From Geobacter argillaceus (lineage in GTDB: Bacteria; Desulfobacterota; Desulfuromonadia; Geobacterales; DSM-12255), in NCBI RefSeq assembly GCF_007830735.1, contig NZ_VLLN01000013.1:48001-112000 (forward strand): a DNA stretch of 64,000 nucleotides, given 5' to 3'. The notes beneath the pieces are model-generated. The model saw only the letters and a program-made list of their open reading frames with translations, had not been told where the DNA came from and did not search any database. The translations under genes were made by a program, and so were the position numbers. Below, piece after piece: positions 33,532 to 41,428 of the stretch (positions are counted from its first letter, which is position 1; every line of letters begins with the position of its first letter).

Positions 33532-33614
33532 ACCATTACCTCCTCGTTTGGAATGCTCGGCACGATACGGGTGAACGAGGCCGCCATGATGCAGCCGCCT
33601 CGTGTGGAAACGAA

Positions 33615-34604
33615 TCAACGGAGTGTGAGCCACCAGCCGGTGACAAGTATATTGATCAATGCTAACGGTGTCAAAGCTTTCCAGCCGAGCTGCATCAATT
33701 GGTCGTAGCGAAGCCTCGGCAGGGTGCCCCGCATCCAGATGAAGAAGAAGGCAAAGGCTAGGACCTTCAGGGAGAACCAGACTACGGGCGGGAGCAGCGG
33801 TCCGTGCCACCCCCCGAGAAAGAAGGTGGCGGCCAATCCACCCAGCACCAGGATGTTGATGTATTCGCCGACAAAAAAGAGCCCGAACCGCATCCCCGAG
33901 TACTCGGTGTGGAAGCCGGCCACCAGCTCCCCTTCTGCCTCGGGAAGGTCGAACGGTATCCGCTTGCATTCGGCGGCAATGCTGATCAGGAAGACGACAA
34001 AGGCAACCGGCTGGTAGCAGATGAACCATATGCCGGACTGGGCGTTGACGATGTCAGAGAGGCGGAAGGAGCGGGCCAGCATCACGGTCGGCACCAGGGA
34101 GAGCCCCATGGAGAGCTCGTAGGAGATGAGCTGGGCCAGGCCGCGGATGCTCCCCAGGAGGGCGTACTTGGAGTTGGAGGCCCATCCCCCCAGGGCAACG
34201 CCGTAGACGGCAATGGCGGAGAGGGCCAGGAAGAAGAGGAGCCCCACGTGCGGGTCCGCCACCTGGAGTGGTATCTCCCGGCCGAAAAGGGTCAGGGGGG
34301 CGCCGAAGGGGATGACCGAGAAGATGAGGATGGCCGGGATGGCGGCCATGGCCGGCGCCAGGTAGAAGAGCCATTTGTCGGCCGCTGGCGGCCGGAAGTC
34401 CTCCTTGGTCAGCATCTTGATCAGGTCGGCCAGTGGCTGGAGGAGCCCCAGCGGCCCGGCCCGGTTCGGCCCCTTGCGGTCCTGGATCCAGGCCAGCACC
34501 TTGCGCTCGGCAAAGACCAGGTACGCTGCGGCGGTCAGGATCACGAAGAAGACGATGGCGATCTTGGCCAGGAGCAGCAGCATGTCGAGCAGGGGGGTGG
34601 TCAT
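33615..34604 (-). CDS. nuoH: NADH-quinone oxidoreductase subunit H
   Basis: A 329-residue membrane subunit that forms the quinone-chamber floor. The ATG at 34604 has GAGGT upstream; an in-frame extension of 21 codons overlaps the upstream gene and is not conserved. 'AYLVFAERKVLAWIQDRKGP' and 'LLQPLADLIKMLTKEDF' are the signature segments, and 'ECKRIPFDLPEAEGELVAG' then 'HTEYSGMRFGLFF' carry the conserved acidic residues of the E-channel. Eight hydrophobic helices are evident. It follows the small zinc-domain gene by 2 nt. Confidence 0.96.
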   Translation of the reverse strand: MTTPLLDMLLLLAKIAIVFFVILTAAAYLVFAERKVLAWIQDRKGPNRAGPLGLLQPLADLIKMLTKEDFRPPAADKWLFYLAPAMAAIPAILIFSVIPFGAPLTLFGREIPLQVADPHVGLLFFLALSAIAVYGVALGGWASNSKYALLGSIRGLAQLISYELSMGLSLVPTVMLARSFRLSDIVNAQSGIWFICYQPVAFVVFLISIAAECKRIPFDLPEAEGELVAGFHTEYSGMRFGLFFVGEYINILVLGGLAATFFLGGWHGPLLPPVVWFSLKVLAFAFFFIWMRGTLPRLRYDQLMQLGWKALTPLALINILVTGWWLTLR

Positions 34605-34606
34605 GG

Positions 34607-34867
34607 CTACCTCGACGGACCCTGCTGCTGTCCGGGGGCGCGCCTCTCGGTCAGCGGCGGCCGGCACTTTTCACAGGGGAGATACCCGGCCTTGACCGCC
34701 TGGTCGGCGGTGTCGAACCGGACCAGATACTCCTTCCGGATCTTCTGGGTCCACTGGCAGCGTTTGAAGTGGTAGCGGTTCGAGGAGGACGAGCCCCAGA
34801 ATTCGGCCAGGGCAGTGTCGGCGAGCAGGGTGGTGAGGAGAGTGGCTGCCAGTAGCAATTTCATCAT
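34607..34867 (-). CDS. Small secreted protein with Ada-type zinc-binding domain
   Basis: An 86-residue protein with a clear signal peptide ('MMKLLLAATLLTTLLADTAL', then AEFWG). The mature part, 'YHFKRCQWTQKI' and 'AGYLPCEKCRPP', has the Cys spacing of the Ada N-terminal metal-binding domain, as found in stand-alone form in some periplasmic proteins and nucleases. GGAGAAT lies before the double ATG. It ends 2 nt before nuoH and is probably co-transcribed with it. Function unknown; it might sense metal or thiol state in the periplasm. Confidence 0.75.
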   Translation of the reverse strand: MMKLLLAATLLTTLLADTALAEFWGSSSSNRYHFKRCQWTQKIRKEYLVRFDTADQAVKAGYLPCEKCRPPLTERRAPGQQQGPSR

Positions 34868-34940
34868 GATAGATTCTCCTATTACATCCCCAATACGTCA
34901 AATATGATTCTAGTCTGTCGCATTGGGGTTCGTCCCATCG

Positions 34941-35076
34941 GGACAGAATGCTTGTAGCCGGGGGATTCATCCCCCGGTAACGGAATTGTGCAATCCTTCA
35001 GTCACGTACGTGACGAAAATAAATTGCCATTCCATGCATCCCGGCGATGAATCGCCGGGCTACCGGCATTCTGTCC
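34941..35076. repeat. Paired inverted REP-like element between nuoG and the zinc-domain gene
   Basis: Two inverted copies of a unit bound this element: GGACAGAATGC, two variable bases, GTAGCC and a GGGGGATTCATCCCCC or CGGCGATTCATCGCCG hairpin. The outer arms are at 34941-34951 and 35066-35076. The centre contains a perfect 14-nt palindrome, GTCACGTACGTGAC (35001-35014). The rest of this 226-nt intergenic stretch shows no gene. Confidence 0.8.
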
Positions 35077-35093
35077 TTTAGGCCCTTTGGGTC

Positions 35094-37037
35094 CTACGGG
35101 ACGTTACCTGTATTTTGGCGGCTCTGCGTTCCAATAGCATTATTCAGGATGATCATCCCCGGACCTTCAGGATCGAGCATCCGCAGCGGTTCCCACTCCC
35201 CGCGCAGCGGTTCTGACGCCGGTTCGTCGCCCAGCCGCTCCAGAAGCGCAGCGATCACCTGCCAGGCGGGCCGGATGCCGCTGCCCGGCGGCAGGGTCCG
35301 GTGGGCACGGGGCGGGTGGAGGGCGGGATCGAGCCCCCTGATCGGGACCCCGGGTTGCATGACCCGCCTGAACCGCTGCCCACGACCCTCAGCATTGACA
35401 AAGGTGCCGTCCATTTCCACCCAGGAGGTTGTAGGCAGGATGATGTCCGCCTTTTCCGTGGAACTGTTCGGGAGCCAGTCCATGGCGGCAACGAACGGTA
35501 CCCCTTCCAGCAGCTCGGCAGGGATGTCCGCCTCGATGCCAAGGACACCCTTCACCTGGCCGGAGGCTATCGCCTCGGCCAGGGGGACCGCTTCGTATTG
35601 ACTCGCCAGGAGCGCTGCCCCGCAGGCGTTGGGGCCGGAGAGGAGGCAGATCGGCGGTGTCCCGCTCTTCATGATCCTGGCGATGGTGGCTGGCGTGCTG
35701 TGCCTGGTGCCGCAGATGATGACCGGCCTGTCGTAGATGCCGAACGGTACCTCTTCGGGAATGTCGAGCTGTACCGCCTCGACGCCGATCGCCTTTGCCT
35801 GGGCCAGCGGTGCATGCTTTCCCACCAGAAAGAGCGGTGCTCCCTGGAGCCAGGCCTGACGCACGGCCAGGGCCAGCAGCGGCCCTTCCTCCATGAGGTC
35901 GCAATCGACAATGGCGATGCAGTCAGCCTTCCGCACGTCGGACGGGGAGGCGACCCTGACCTCGTTCAGCAGTGAGACCGCCGTGGTGTGTCGCGCGCTC
36001 TCCTCTGTGGTGACGAAGTAGCTGAGGAACCTGGCGCCGAGCAGTTCTGCCAGTCGCGGCAGGAGAACGGCAGCTTCCAGGGGGAGGCGCGGTGAACCGA
36101 CCACTGCCAGGCAGCCGGCACCGTGCAGGTCATACAGTTCGCCGACCCGGAGCAACAGCCGGTCCAGGGCGTCGTCCCACGAGGCTTCCTTCCCGCCGAC
36201 GCGGGGGGCGCGTGGTCTGGCCGGATCGTTGACCGCGCCGTTGCCGAAGCGGCCTTGGTCGCAGATGAACCAGCCGTTAACGGCGTCGTTTCTCCTCGCC
36301 ATTACCTTCAGCAGCTCCCGGTAGCGGGCCGCCGGCACGGTGTTGCATCCCAGGGAGCAGTGGGGGCAGACCGACGGTGCCATTTCATAGTCCCAGTAAC
36401 GGGCCCGGAAACGGGCAGTTTTGTCGGTAAATACCCCGGTGGGGCAGATGTCCACCAGGTTGCCGCTGAAAGGGGACTCAAGCTCCCCATCCCGGAAACG
36501 GCCGAAATAGACCCGGCTGGCGCTTCCCATGACCCCGAAATCACTGCCGCCGGCAACCTCCTGGTAAAAGCGGGCGCAGCGGTAGCACTGGATGCAGCGG
36601 TTCATTTCGTGTTCGATGTGGGGGCCGAGGAACTGGTTTGAGTGGGTCCGCTTCGTGCCCTGATAGCGCCGGATGCCGTGGCCGCCGGCCACCGTGAAAT
36701 CCTGCAGGAGGCATTCTCCTCCCTCGTCGCAGACCGGGCAGTCATGGGGGTGGTTGAGCATCAGCCATTCGATGACATGGCGGCGCATGGCCTGTGCCTC
36801 CTCGTCAACGGTGGAGACCACCATGCCGTCCCGGGCAGGGAGCATGCATGACATCTGAATCCCCTTCACCGGTCCCTCCAGGAGCTTGACGGCGCAGACC
36901 CGGCAGGCGCCGACACTGCCGAGCGCCGGGTGGTAGCAGAAGTGGGGGATGACGATCCCCACCTTTCGGGCCGCCTCCAGGACCGTGGTGCCGGCCGGCA
37001 CCTCGACCGGTATGGTGTCTATGGTCAGTCTGGGCAT
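35094..37037 (-). CDS. nuoG: NADH-quinone oxidoreductase subunit G
   Basis: A 647-residue Fe-S subunit. The N-terminal [2Fe-2S] domain has 'HFCYHPALGSVGACRVCAV' and a later Cys in 'MSCMLPARDG'. The His/Cys [4Fe-4S] site reads 'HPHDCPVCDEGGECLLQDF', and the third cluster reads 'RCIQCYRCARFYQEV' with 'CPTGVF'. A further 'CPHCSLGC' gives the N7-type site near residue 230. The molybdopterin-like C-terminal domain is shorter than in many homologues and ends near 'QVIAALLERLGDEP'. The last residues run into repeat-like sequence. The gene starts 3 nt after the GGDEF gene, so the two are co-translated. Confidence 0.95.
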   Translation of the reverse strand: MPRLTIDTIPVEVPAGTTVLEAARKVGIVIPHFCYHPALGSVGACRVCAVKLLEGPVKGIQMSCMLPARDGMVVSTVDEEAQAMRRHVIEWLMLNHPHDCPVCDEGGECLLQDFTVAGGHGIRRYQGTKRTHSNQFLGPHIEHEMNRCIQCYRCARFYQEVAGGSDFGVMGSASRVYFGRFRDGELESPFSGNLVDICPTGVFTDKTARFRARYWDYEMAPSVCPHCSLGCNTVPAARYRELLKVMARRNDAVNGWFICDQGRFGNGAVNDPARPRAPRVGGKEASWDDALDRLLLRVGELYDLHGAGCLAVVGSPRLPLEAAVLLPRLAELLGARFLSYFVTTEESARHTTAVSLLNEVRVASPSDVRKADCIAIVDCDLMEEGPLLALAVRQAWLQGAPLFLVGKHAPLAQAKAIGVEAVQLDIPEEVPFGIYDRPVIICGTRHSTPATIARIMKSGTPPICLLSGPNACGAALLASQYEAVPLAEAIASGQVKGVLGIEADIPAELLEGVPFVAAMDWLPNSSTEKADIILPTTSWVEMDGTFVNAEGRGQRFRRVMQPGVPIRGLDPALHPPRAHRTLPPGSGIRPAWQVIAALLERLGDEPASEPLRGEWEPLRMLDPEGPGMIILNNAIGTQSRQNTGNVP

Positions 37038-37040
37038 GGA

Positions 37041-37931
37041 TTACATCCTGATTCCAGTCGTCTTCACCTTTCGGGCCGCCTTGTCCTCGTACATCAGCCG
37101 GTCGGCCTGTTTGTGGGTCAGGTCCAGGTCGCCGCGTGACGAAGCGGTCGCCAACCCCAGTGACATGCCGAGAAAAAACTCCGTCTGCTCGCAGTTGTAG
37201 GCAGCCTCTTCGTCCCTGATCCGTTCGAGCACCCTGGCGGCTGCCTCCAGGTCGGCACCGGGCAGGATGATAGCGAACTCGTCGCCGCCGATGCGCGCTA
37301 CCACGTCTTCGCCCCGGACCGCTGAGGTCAACACCCGTGCCGCCTGCTGGATGAGGCGGTCGCCGGCAGCGTGGCCGCGGGTATCGTTGATCTCCTTGAG
37401 CCCGTCCAGATCGACCACGATGATGCTGACCGGGAAGTGGCGGCCCCGGTCCAGTCGTGCCAGCTCCTCGCTGAAAAAGGAGCGGTTATAGACGTCGGTC
37501 ATGGTGTCATGGCTGCTCACGTAGCGCAACTGCTCCTCGGTCCGCTGTTTGTCGCGCAGGTTGGTGATCAGCTGGTTGAAGGCCACCGAGAATTCGCCGA
37601 GAAAATCGACCTGCTGGGTCAGGTCGCCGGCAGCGATCTGCTGGGTCTGCCAGGTCAGGTGGCGCAGGCTTGAGTGGAGATGTTTGAAGGGAGCGATGAG
37701 CTGGTTGCGGGCCGGCGGTTCCTGACACAGGTCTCCCGCTGCCAGTGCCAGGAGGAACGGCCTGGCCTCGGCAAACGCATGTATGAGACGGTTCACCGCT
37801 TCGGCCAATGCCCTGATCTCGACCGGATCTCCATCGGTGGCCTCAACCGCTTGGGCCGTCTCTCCGCGGAGCAGCGCCGACAGCTGCTCGGTCATGGACC
37901 AGAGCATCTCCTTTTCCTTTTCCATCATCAC
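37041..37931 (-). CDS. Diguanylate cyclase (GGDEF) within nuo operon
   Basis: A 296-residue cytoplasmic protein. Residues 1-130 are helical and HAMP-like ('FLLALAAGDLCQEPPARNQ' and 'IAAGDLTQQVDFLGEFSVAF' look like two HAMP units) with no membrane segment. The GGDEF domain runs from about residue 135 to the end, with the intact active site 'ARIGGDEFAIIL' and an RxxD inhibitory site ('RGED') five residues upstream. It should make cyclic di-GMP with product feedback. The ATG overlaps the stop of the V4R gene (ATGA) and the gene abuts nuoG, so its expression is tied to complex I. Confidence 0.93.
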   Translation of the reverse strand: MMMEKEKEMLWSMTEQLSALLRGETAQAVEATDGDPVEIRALAEAVNRLIHAFAEARPFLLALAAGDLCQEPPARNQLIAPFKHLHSSLRHLTWQTQQIAAGDLTQQVDFLGEFSVAFNQLITNLRDKQRTEEQLRYVSSHDTMTDVYNRSFFSEELARLDRGRHFPVSIIVVDLDGLKEINDTRGHAAGDRLIQQAARVLTSAVRGEDVVARIGGDEFAIILPGADLEAAARVLERIRDEEAAYNCEQTEFFLGMSLGLATASSRGDLDLTHKQADRLMYEDKAARKVKTTGIRM

Positions 37932-38464
37932 GTTTCCTCTCCTGCCGGTTTCGTCACGAACCGGCAGGTCCGCTCGCCGGTGGCCCAGCAGTCCACTTCC
38001 CGGGCCGTGAACGGCTGGCCGGTATAGACATTGAATATACCGGCAAAGAACCCCTCGTCGTACTCGCAGACCGTTTCACCGCTAACCGGCAGACCGGAGC
38101 ATTCCAGGTCTTCGGAGACCGTCAGGACGAACTCCATGGCCACGGAATCGGCCTTCTCGATCCGCAGGATACCTATGCCGAGGCTCTTCAACCTTTCCTG
38201 AAGAAGGGCGACGAAGGGGTTGAAGGCGAGCCCGGTATCCAGCATGTTGCGGCAGAACTCCTCGCCTGCCAGTTGTCCCGCCTCCCGTATGATCTCGCCG
38301 GCTGCATCGGCGCCGTACCGTTCGGCGAGGACGTCTCTCAGGGCATACTGCATTAGCCGGTAGACGAGGATGTTCGTGGCTATCCCCAGGTTGGGCCGTG
38401 CCGCGGTCACGTCGCCCAGGTCTTTCCATTGGAACCGGCTCCGGCCGGGCAGTTCATTTCCCAT
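37928..38464 (-). CDS. V4R-domain protein within nuo operon
   Basis: A 178-residue protein. The ATG at 38464 has GGGAGG upstream and lies inside the last codons of nuoF. The domain belongs to the V4R/4-vinyl-reductase family: 'LMQYALRDVLAERYGADAAG', 'AGEEFCRNMLD', then 'VCEYDEGFFAGIFNVYTGQP' and the terminal 'VDCWATGERTCRFVT', with the conserved Cys pair near the end. V4R domains bind small molecules or metals and often signal to linked domains. Here its stop overlaps the start of the GGDEF gene, so the two probably form a sensor and cyclase pair. The ligand is unknown. Confidence 0.85.
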   Translation of the reverse strand: MGNELPGRSRFQWKDLGDVTAARPNLGIATNILVYRLMQYALRDVLAERYGADAAGEIIREAGQLAGEEFCRNMLDTGLAFNPFVALLQERLKSLGIGILRIEKADSVAMEFVLTVSEDLECSGLPVSGETVCEYDEGFFAGIFNVYTGQPFTAREVDCWATGERTCRFVTKPAGEET

Positions 38465-39752
38465 CGGTCCCTCCCGTGAGTAGCGGTGCCCCTGCGAATG
38501 GGCACCCCTTGTGAAGGATGTGCTCCCTGATCTCATCCTCGAAGAGCCGGAGCAGCCCCTCCACCGACCCCATGGCGCCGGGAGCCAGGGCGCAGAAGGC
38601 GTAGTTCAGGAGTCGGACATGTTCGCGGAGCAGTTCGATATCGTCAGCGGTGCCATTGCCCTGCTCGATTCTGGTCAGGATCTCGACGACAAACGGAAGC
38701 CCTTCCCGACAGGGCGTGCACCAGCCGCACGACTCGCGGGCGTAGAACCTGACGAGATTCAGGGTGACTGCGACCATGCAGACCGATTCGTCAAAGACCA
38801 CGATCCCACCGGTACCGAGGCGGGAGCCGGCCTTGGCCACGCTGTCAAAGTCCATCGGGACGTTGAAATGGTCGGCAGTGAAGTAGGGGGTCGAGGCCCC
38901 GCCGGGGATGCAGGCCTTGAAACGGCTTCCCGGCCGCATCCCGCCGCAGTGGTTGTCGATGATCTCGCCGAGGGTGATCCCCATCGGCAGTTCGAAGCAG
39001 GCACTGTTCCGGACATGGCCGCTGACGCAAAACAGTTTGGTGCCGGCCGCCTCGGGGATGGCTGCCAGTCCCTTGAACCAGGCCGGTCCGTTCAGCACGA
39101 TGGCCGGCACATTGGCCAGGGTCTCCACGTTGTTCACCACCGTCGGGCCGCCCCACAGCCCCTTTATGGCCGGGAAGGGGGGTTTGCTCCGCGGGTTGGC
39201 CCGCCTCCCCTCCAGGGCATTCATCAGGGCCGTCTCTTCGCCGCAGATGTAACGACCGGCCGAGACGTGCAGGTCGATGTGGCAGCTGAAGCCGTTTCCC
39301 AGGATGTTGTCCCCGAGCAGGCCCGCCTGACGCGCCTCGTCTATGGCGCGCCGTAGGTTGGTCGCTGCCGTCTCGTAGCCGCGGCGGATGAAGACGAAGG
39401 CGCGCCGCACCTCCAGGGCGTAGGCGGCCAGGATCATCCCCTCCACCAGGGCGTAAGGATTCGCCTCCAGGAGCACCCGGTCCTTGTAGGTCCCGGGCTC
39501 CATCTCGTCGCAGTTGCAGATGAGCCAGCAAGGACCCGGCAGGTCACGCGGGACGAACGACCACTTCTTGCCGGTGGGGAAACCGGCACCGCCGCGACCC
39601 CGCAGCCCCGAGTCGATCACCAGCTGCTGCACCTGGTCGGGCGAGCATTCGGTCAGCCCTTTCCGAAGCGCGGCGAATCCCCCCTCGGCTCGATATTCGT
39701 CGAAGGTCACGCAGCGGCCGGGCTTGTTATGCCTGAACAGGAGCTGTTCCAT
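38454..39752 (-). CDS. nuoF: NADH-quinone oxidoreductase subunit F
   Basis: A 432-residue NADH-binding subunit with FMN and [4Fe-4S] N3. 'LRGRGGAGFPTGKKW' is the FMN/NADH glycine loop, and 'CNCDEMEPGTYKDRVLLEAN' is the adjacent FMN region. The N3 ligands are in 'ESCGWCTPCREG' plus a C-terminal Cys in 'YAFCALAPGA'. It receives NADH electrons and passes them to NuoE and NuoG. It is preceded by the DUF488 gene with TAG and ATG directly adjacent, and overlaps the V4R gene by 11 nt. Confidence 0.96.
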   Translation of the reverse strand: MEQLLFRHNKPGRCVTFDEYRAEGGFAALRKGLTECSPDQVQQLVIDSGLRGRGGAGFPTGKKWSFVPRDLPGPCWLICNCDEMEPGTYKDRVLLEANPYALVEGMILAAYALEVRRAFVFIRRGYETAATNLRRAIDEARQAGLLGDNILGNGFSCHIDLHVSAGRYICGEETALMNALEGRRANPRSKPPFPAIKGLWGGPTVVNNVETLANVPAIVLNGPAWFKGLAAIPEAAGTKLFCVSGHVRNSACFELPMGITLGEIIDNHCGGMRPGSRFKACIPGGASTPYFTADHFNVPMDFDSVAKAGSRLGTGGIVVFDESVCMVAVTLNLVRFYARESCGWCTPCREGLPFVVEILTRIEQGNGTADDIELLREHVRLLNYAFCALAPGAMGSVEGLLRLFEDEIREHILHKGCPFAGAPLLTGGTDGK

Positions 39753-40103
39753 CTATTCCGTCGGTTCCTCCAGGATCTGCTTCAATACTACGGCGTTGTT
39801 GTATTCCTCATCTCTGGCGGCAAAGAGGAGGGTTACGGTCCCTGTTGCTGCCTGCTCCCGCAGGGTTTCCAGGAGTTCTGTTCTGCCGCGGAGTTCTTCG
39901 GCATAGCGGCTCCGGAATTCGTCCCACTTTGCCGGGTCGTGGCAGAACGAACGGCGTAGCGAGTCGCTCGGAGCCAACTCCCTTAGCCAATCGTCGATCC
40001 GGGCGTTCTCCTTGCTCATTCCCCTCGGCCAGAGCCGGTCGACCAGCACCCGTCGGCCGTCGGCCAGGGATGGCTGTTCATAAATCCGTTTGCACTTGAT
40101 CAT
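39753..40103 (-). CDS. DUF488-family protein
   Basis: A 116-residue protein. The ATG at 40103 is chosen because the conserved family N-terminus begins there ('MIKCKRIYEQPSLADGRRVL'). 'VDRLWPRGMSKENARIDDWL' and 'RELAPSDSLRRSFCHDPAKW' followed by 'LLFAARDEEYNNAVVL' are diagnostic of DUF488 (YeaO type). The biochemical role is unknown; conserved Arg, His and Asp residues suggest a nucleotide- or nucleic-acid-linked function. It lies between the cytochrome genes and nuoF and abuts nuoF, so it is in the operon. Confidence 0.88.
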   Translation of the reverse strand: MIKCKRIYEQPSLADGRRVLVDRLWPRGMSKENARIDDWLRELAPSDSLRRSFCHDPAKWDEFRSRYAEELRGRTELLETLREQAATGTVTLLFAARDEEYNNAVVLKQILEEPTE

Positions 40104-40151
40104 AACCGTTCCGGCAGCGACGGAAGTTCCCGCCGCCACCGGCTCCTTTGG

Positions 40152-40451
40152 TCACTTCTTGAAGGTCTTGACGATGTAGTCGGCAACGGCCTTGGCGTCG
40201 GCATCGGAAATGGCCTTCTGGTCGAAAGCGGTCATGCCGCCGCCTCCGTTACGGATCTTTTGGACGATATTCTTGGTATCCTTGAGTCCTTTGAGACTCG
40301 CTTTCGGTTTCATGATATTGCCGCCACCCGGATGGCAGGCGGCGCATTTCTCTTTAAAGAGTGCCTCGGCTTTTTTCCCCTCGGCCAGGGCAGTTCCGGC
40401 AAACGAGGCCAGGGTCAGGGCAGCAGCGGACAGCAGGGCTATTTTTTTCAT
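40152..40451 (-). CDS. Monohaem cytochrome c (second of pair)
   Basis: A 99-residue periplasmic protein: signal peptide ('KKIALLSAAALTLASFAGTA', cleavage after ALA), one haem-binding CAACH near residue 36, and a distal Met in 'GGGGMTAFDQK'. It ends in the usual c553-type helix ('DAKAVADYIVKTF'). GGAGG lies before the ATG. It is a close paralogue of the cytochrome encoded just upstream. In Geobacterales such small cytochromes pass electrons in the periplasm. Its place in the complex I operon suggests co-regulation with NADH oxidation or reverse electron flow. Confidence 0.92.
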   Translation of the reverse strand: MKKIALLSAAALTLASFAGTALAEGKKAEALFKEKCAACHPGGGNIMKPKASLKGLKDTKNIVQKIRNGGGGMTAFDQKAISDADAKAVADYIVKTFKK

Positions 40452-40503
40452 GCAGTTTCCTCCTACTTAGGTTGGTCCGGAACCGGTCCGGCATGACGGG
40501 ACG

Positions 40504-40827
40504 TTACTTGAACGTCTTCAGAATATACTCGGCAATGGCCCGGGCCTCCTTGTCGGAGACATCCTTTTTCTCGAACTTGGTCATGCCGGGGCCGGGGTTA
40601 CGCATCTTCTTGACGATGTCCTGCCAACTCTTGACGCCGTTGGCCTGTAGATTCAGCTTCTTCAGGGTCTTGGCCGGGTTGACGATGTTGCCGCCATCGG
40701 CATGGCAGGAGACGCAGTGTTCCTCGAACTCCTTTTTGCCGTTGATCTTCCCCTTGCCGTCAGCCAGGGCCGTGGTGGCAAAGGCTGAGATGGTCAGCAG
40801 GGCAGCAATGCACAGCATCTTCTTCAT
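40504..40827 (-). CDS. Monohaem cytochrome c (first of pair)
   Basis: A 107-residue periplasmic protein with a signal peptide ('KMLCIAALLTISAFATTALA'), CVSCH haem site near residue 38, a distal Met in 'NPGPGMTKFEKK' and a C-terminal helix 'EARAIAEYILKTFK'. The ATG overlaps the nuoE stop (ATGA), with GGAGG inside nuoE, so translation is coupled to a complex I subunit. It is clearly duplicated with the next gene. No other haem site is visible. Confidence 0.93.
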   Translation of the reverse strand: MKKMLCIAALLTISAFATTALADGKGKINGKKEFEEHCVSCHADGGNIVNPAKTLKKLNLQANGVKSWQDIVKKMRNPGPGMTKFEKKDVSDKEARAIAEYILKTFK

Positions 40828-41318
40828 GGTCGTTCCTCCTTGGGTAGTATGGTCGTTCGTTCCTTCTGCAGGATCTCCAGGGCCGTTTCCGGCGTCAGGT
40901 TGCCGTAGAGGGTATCACCGATCATCATGGTCGGCGCTTCGCCGCAGTTCCCCAGGCAGCAGCAGGGGAGCAGGGTGAAGAGCCCGTCCGCACTGGTCTC
41001 TCCCGGCTGGATAGCAAGGCCCTTTGCCAGGTGGGCCATGAGCGTCTCCCCACCCATGGCCCAGCAGGAGATGGAGTCGCAGACGTGGACCACCCGCTTG
41101 CCCACCGGCCGCCGGTACAGCATCTCGTAGAAGGTGGCCAGTTCGTCCAGTTGGAGCGGCGAGAGACCGAGCAGGGCTGCCGCCTCTTCGACGGCTTCGT
41201 CGCTCAGCCAGCCGTAGTGGGCCTGGAGGCATTTGAGCACATCCACCGCCGCCTCGCGGGGGGTGATAGCCGCGGCGATGCGGGACTGGAGTTCGGTTTT
41301 CAGGGATTCTGGAATCAT
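40824..41318 (-). CDS. nuoE: NADH-quinone oxidoreductase subunit E
   Basis: A 164-residue thioredoxin-fold [2Fe-2S] (N1a) subunit. The cluster ligands are in 'HVCDSISCWAMGG' and 'LPCCCLGNCGEAP'. The N-terminal helical bundle ('VLKCLQAHYGWLSDEAVEEA') and the segment 'ATFYEMLYRRPVGK' are typical. It is separated from nuoBCD by a palindromic repeat and is followed by the two cytochromes. The start is ATG. Confidence 0.95.
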   Translation of the reverse strand: MIPESLKTELQSRIAAAITPREAAVDVLKCLQAHYGWLSDEAVEEAAALLGLSPLQLDELATFYEMLYRRPVGKRVVHVCDSISCWAMGGETLMAHLAKGLAIQPGETSADGLFTLLPCCCLGNCGEAPTMMIGDTLYGNLTPETALEILQKERTTILPKEERP

Positions 41319-41346
41319 CTGTCTCTCATCAGTTTGCTACTGTTTA

Positions 41347-41418
41347 ACCCCTCCTTAGGCTAAGGGGAGGAGAAAAACCGTCCCTACTCCCCCTCTTAAG
41401 CTAAGAGGGGGCCGGGGG
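41347..41418. repeat. Double-hairpin palindromic repeat between nuoE and nuoBCD
   Basis: Two facing hairpins, an imperfect CCCCTCCTTAG/CTAAGGGGAGG and a perfect 10-bp CCCCCTCTTA/TAAGAGGGGG with a 3-nt loop, are joined by an A-rich spacer. They fill the gap between the fused nuoBCD gene and nuoE. The layout matches the elements in nuoL and nuoJ. There is no U-tract, so it is not an obvious terminator. Confidence 0.8.
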
Positions 41419-41428
41419 GGAGTTACTT

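Noticed and set aside
33532..34029. A long N-terminal extension of the ankyrin gene
   Set aside because: The extension lies in an alternative frame of nuoH. The strong GAGGAGG before 33531 fixes the start.
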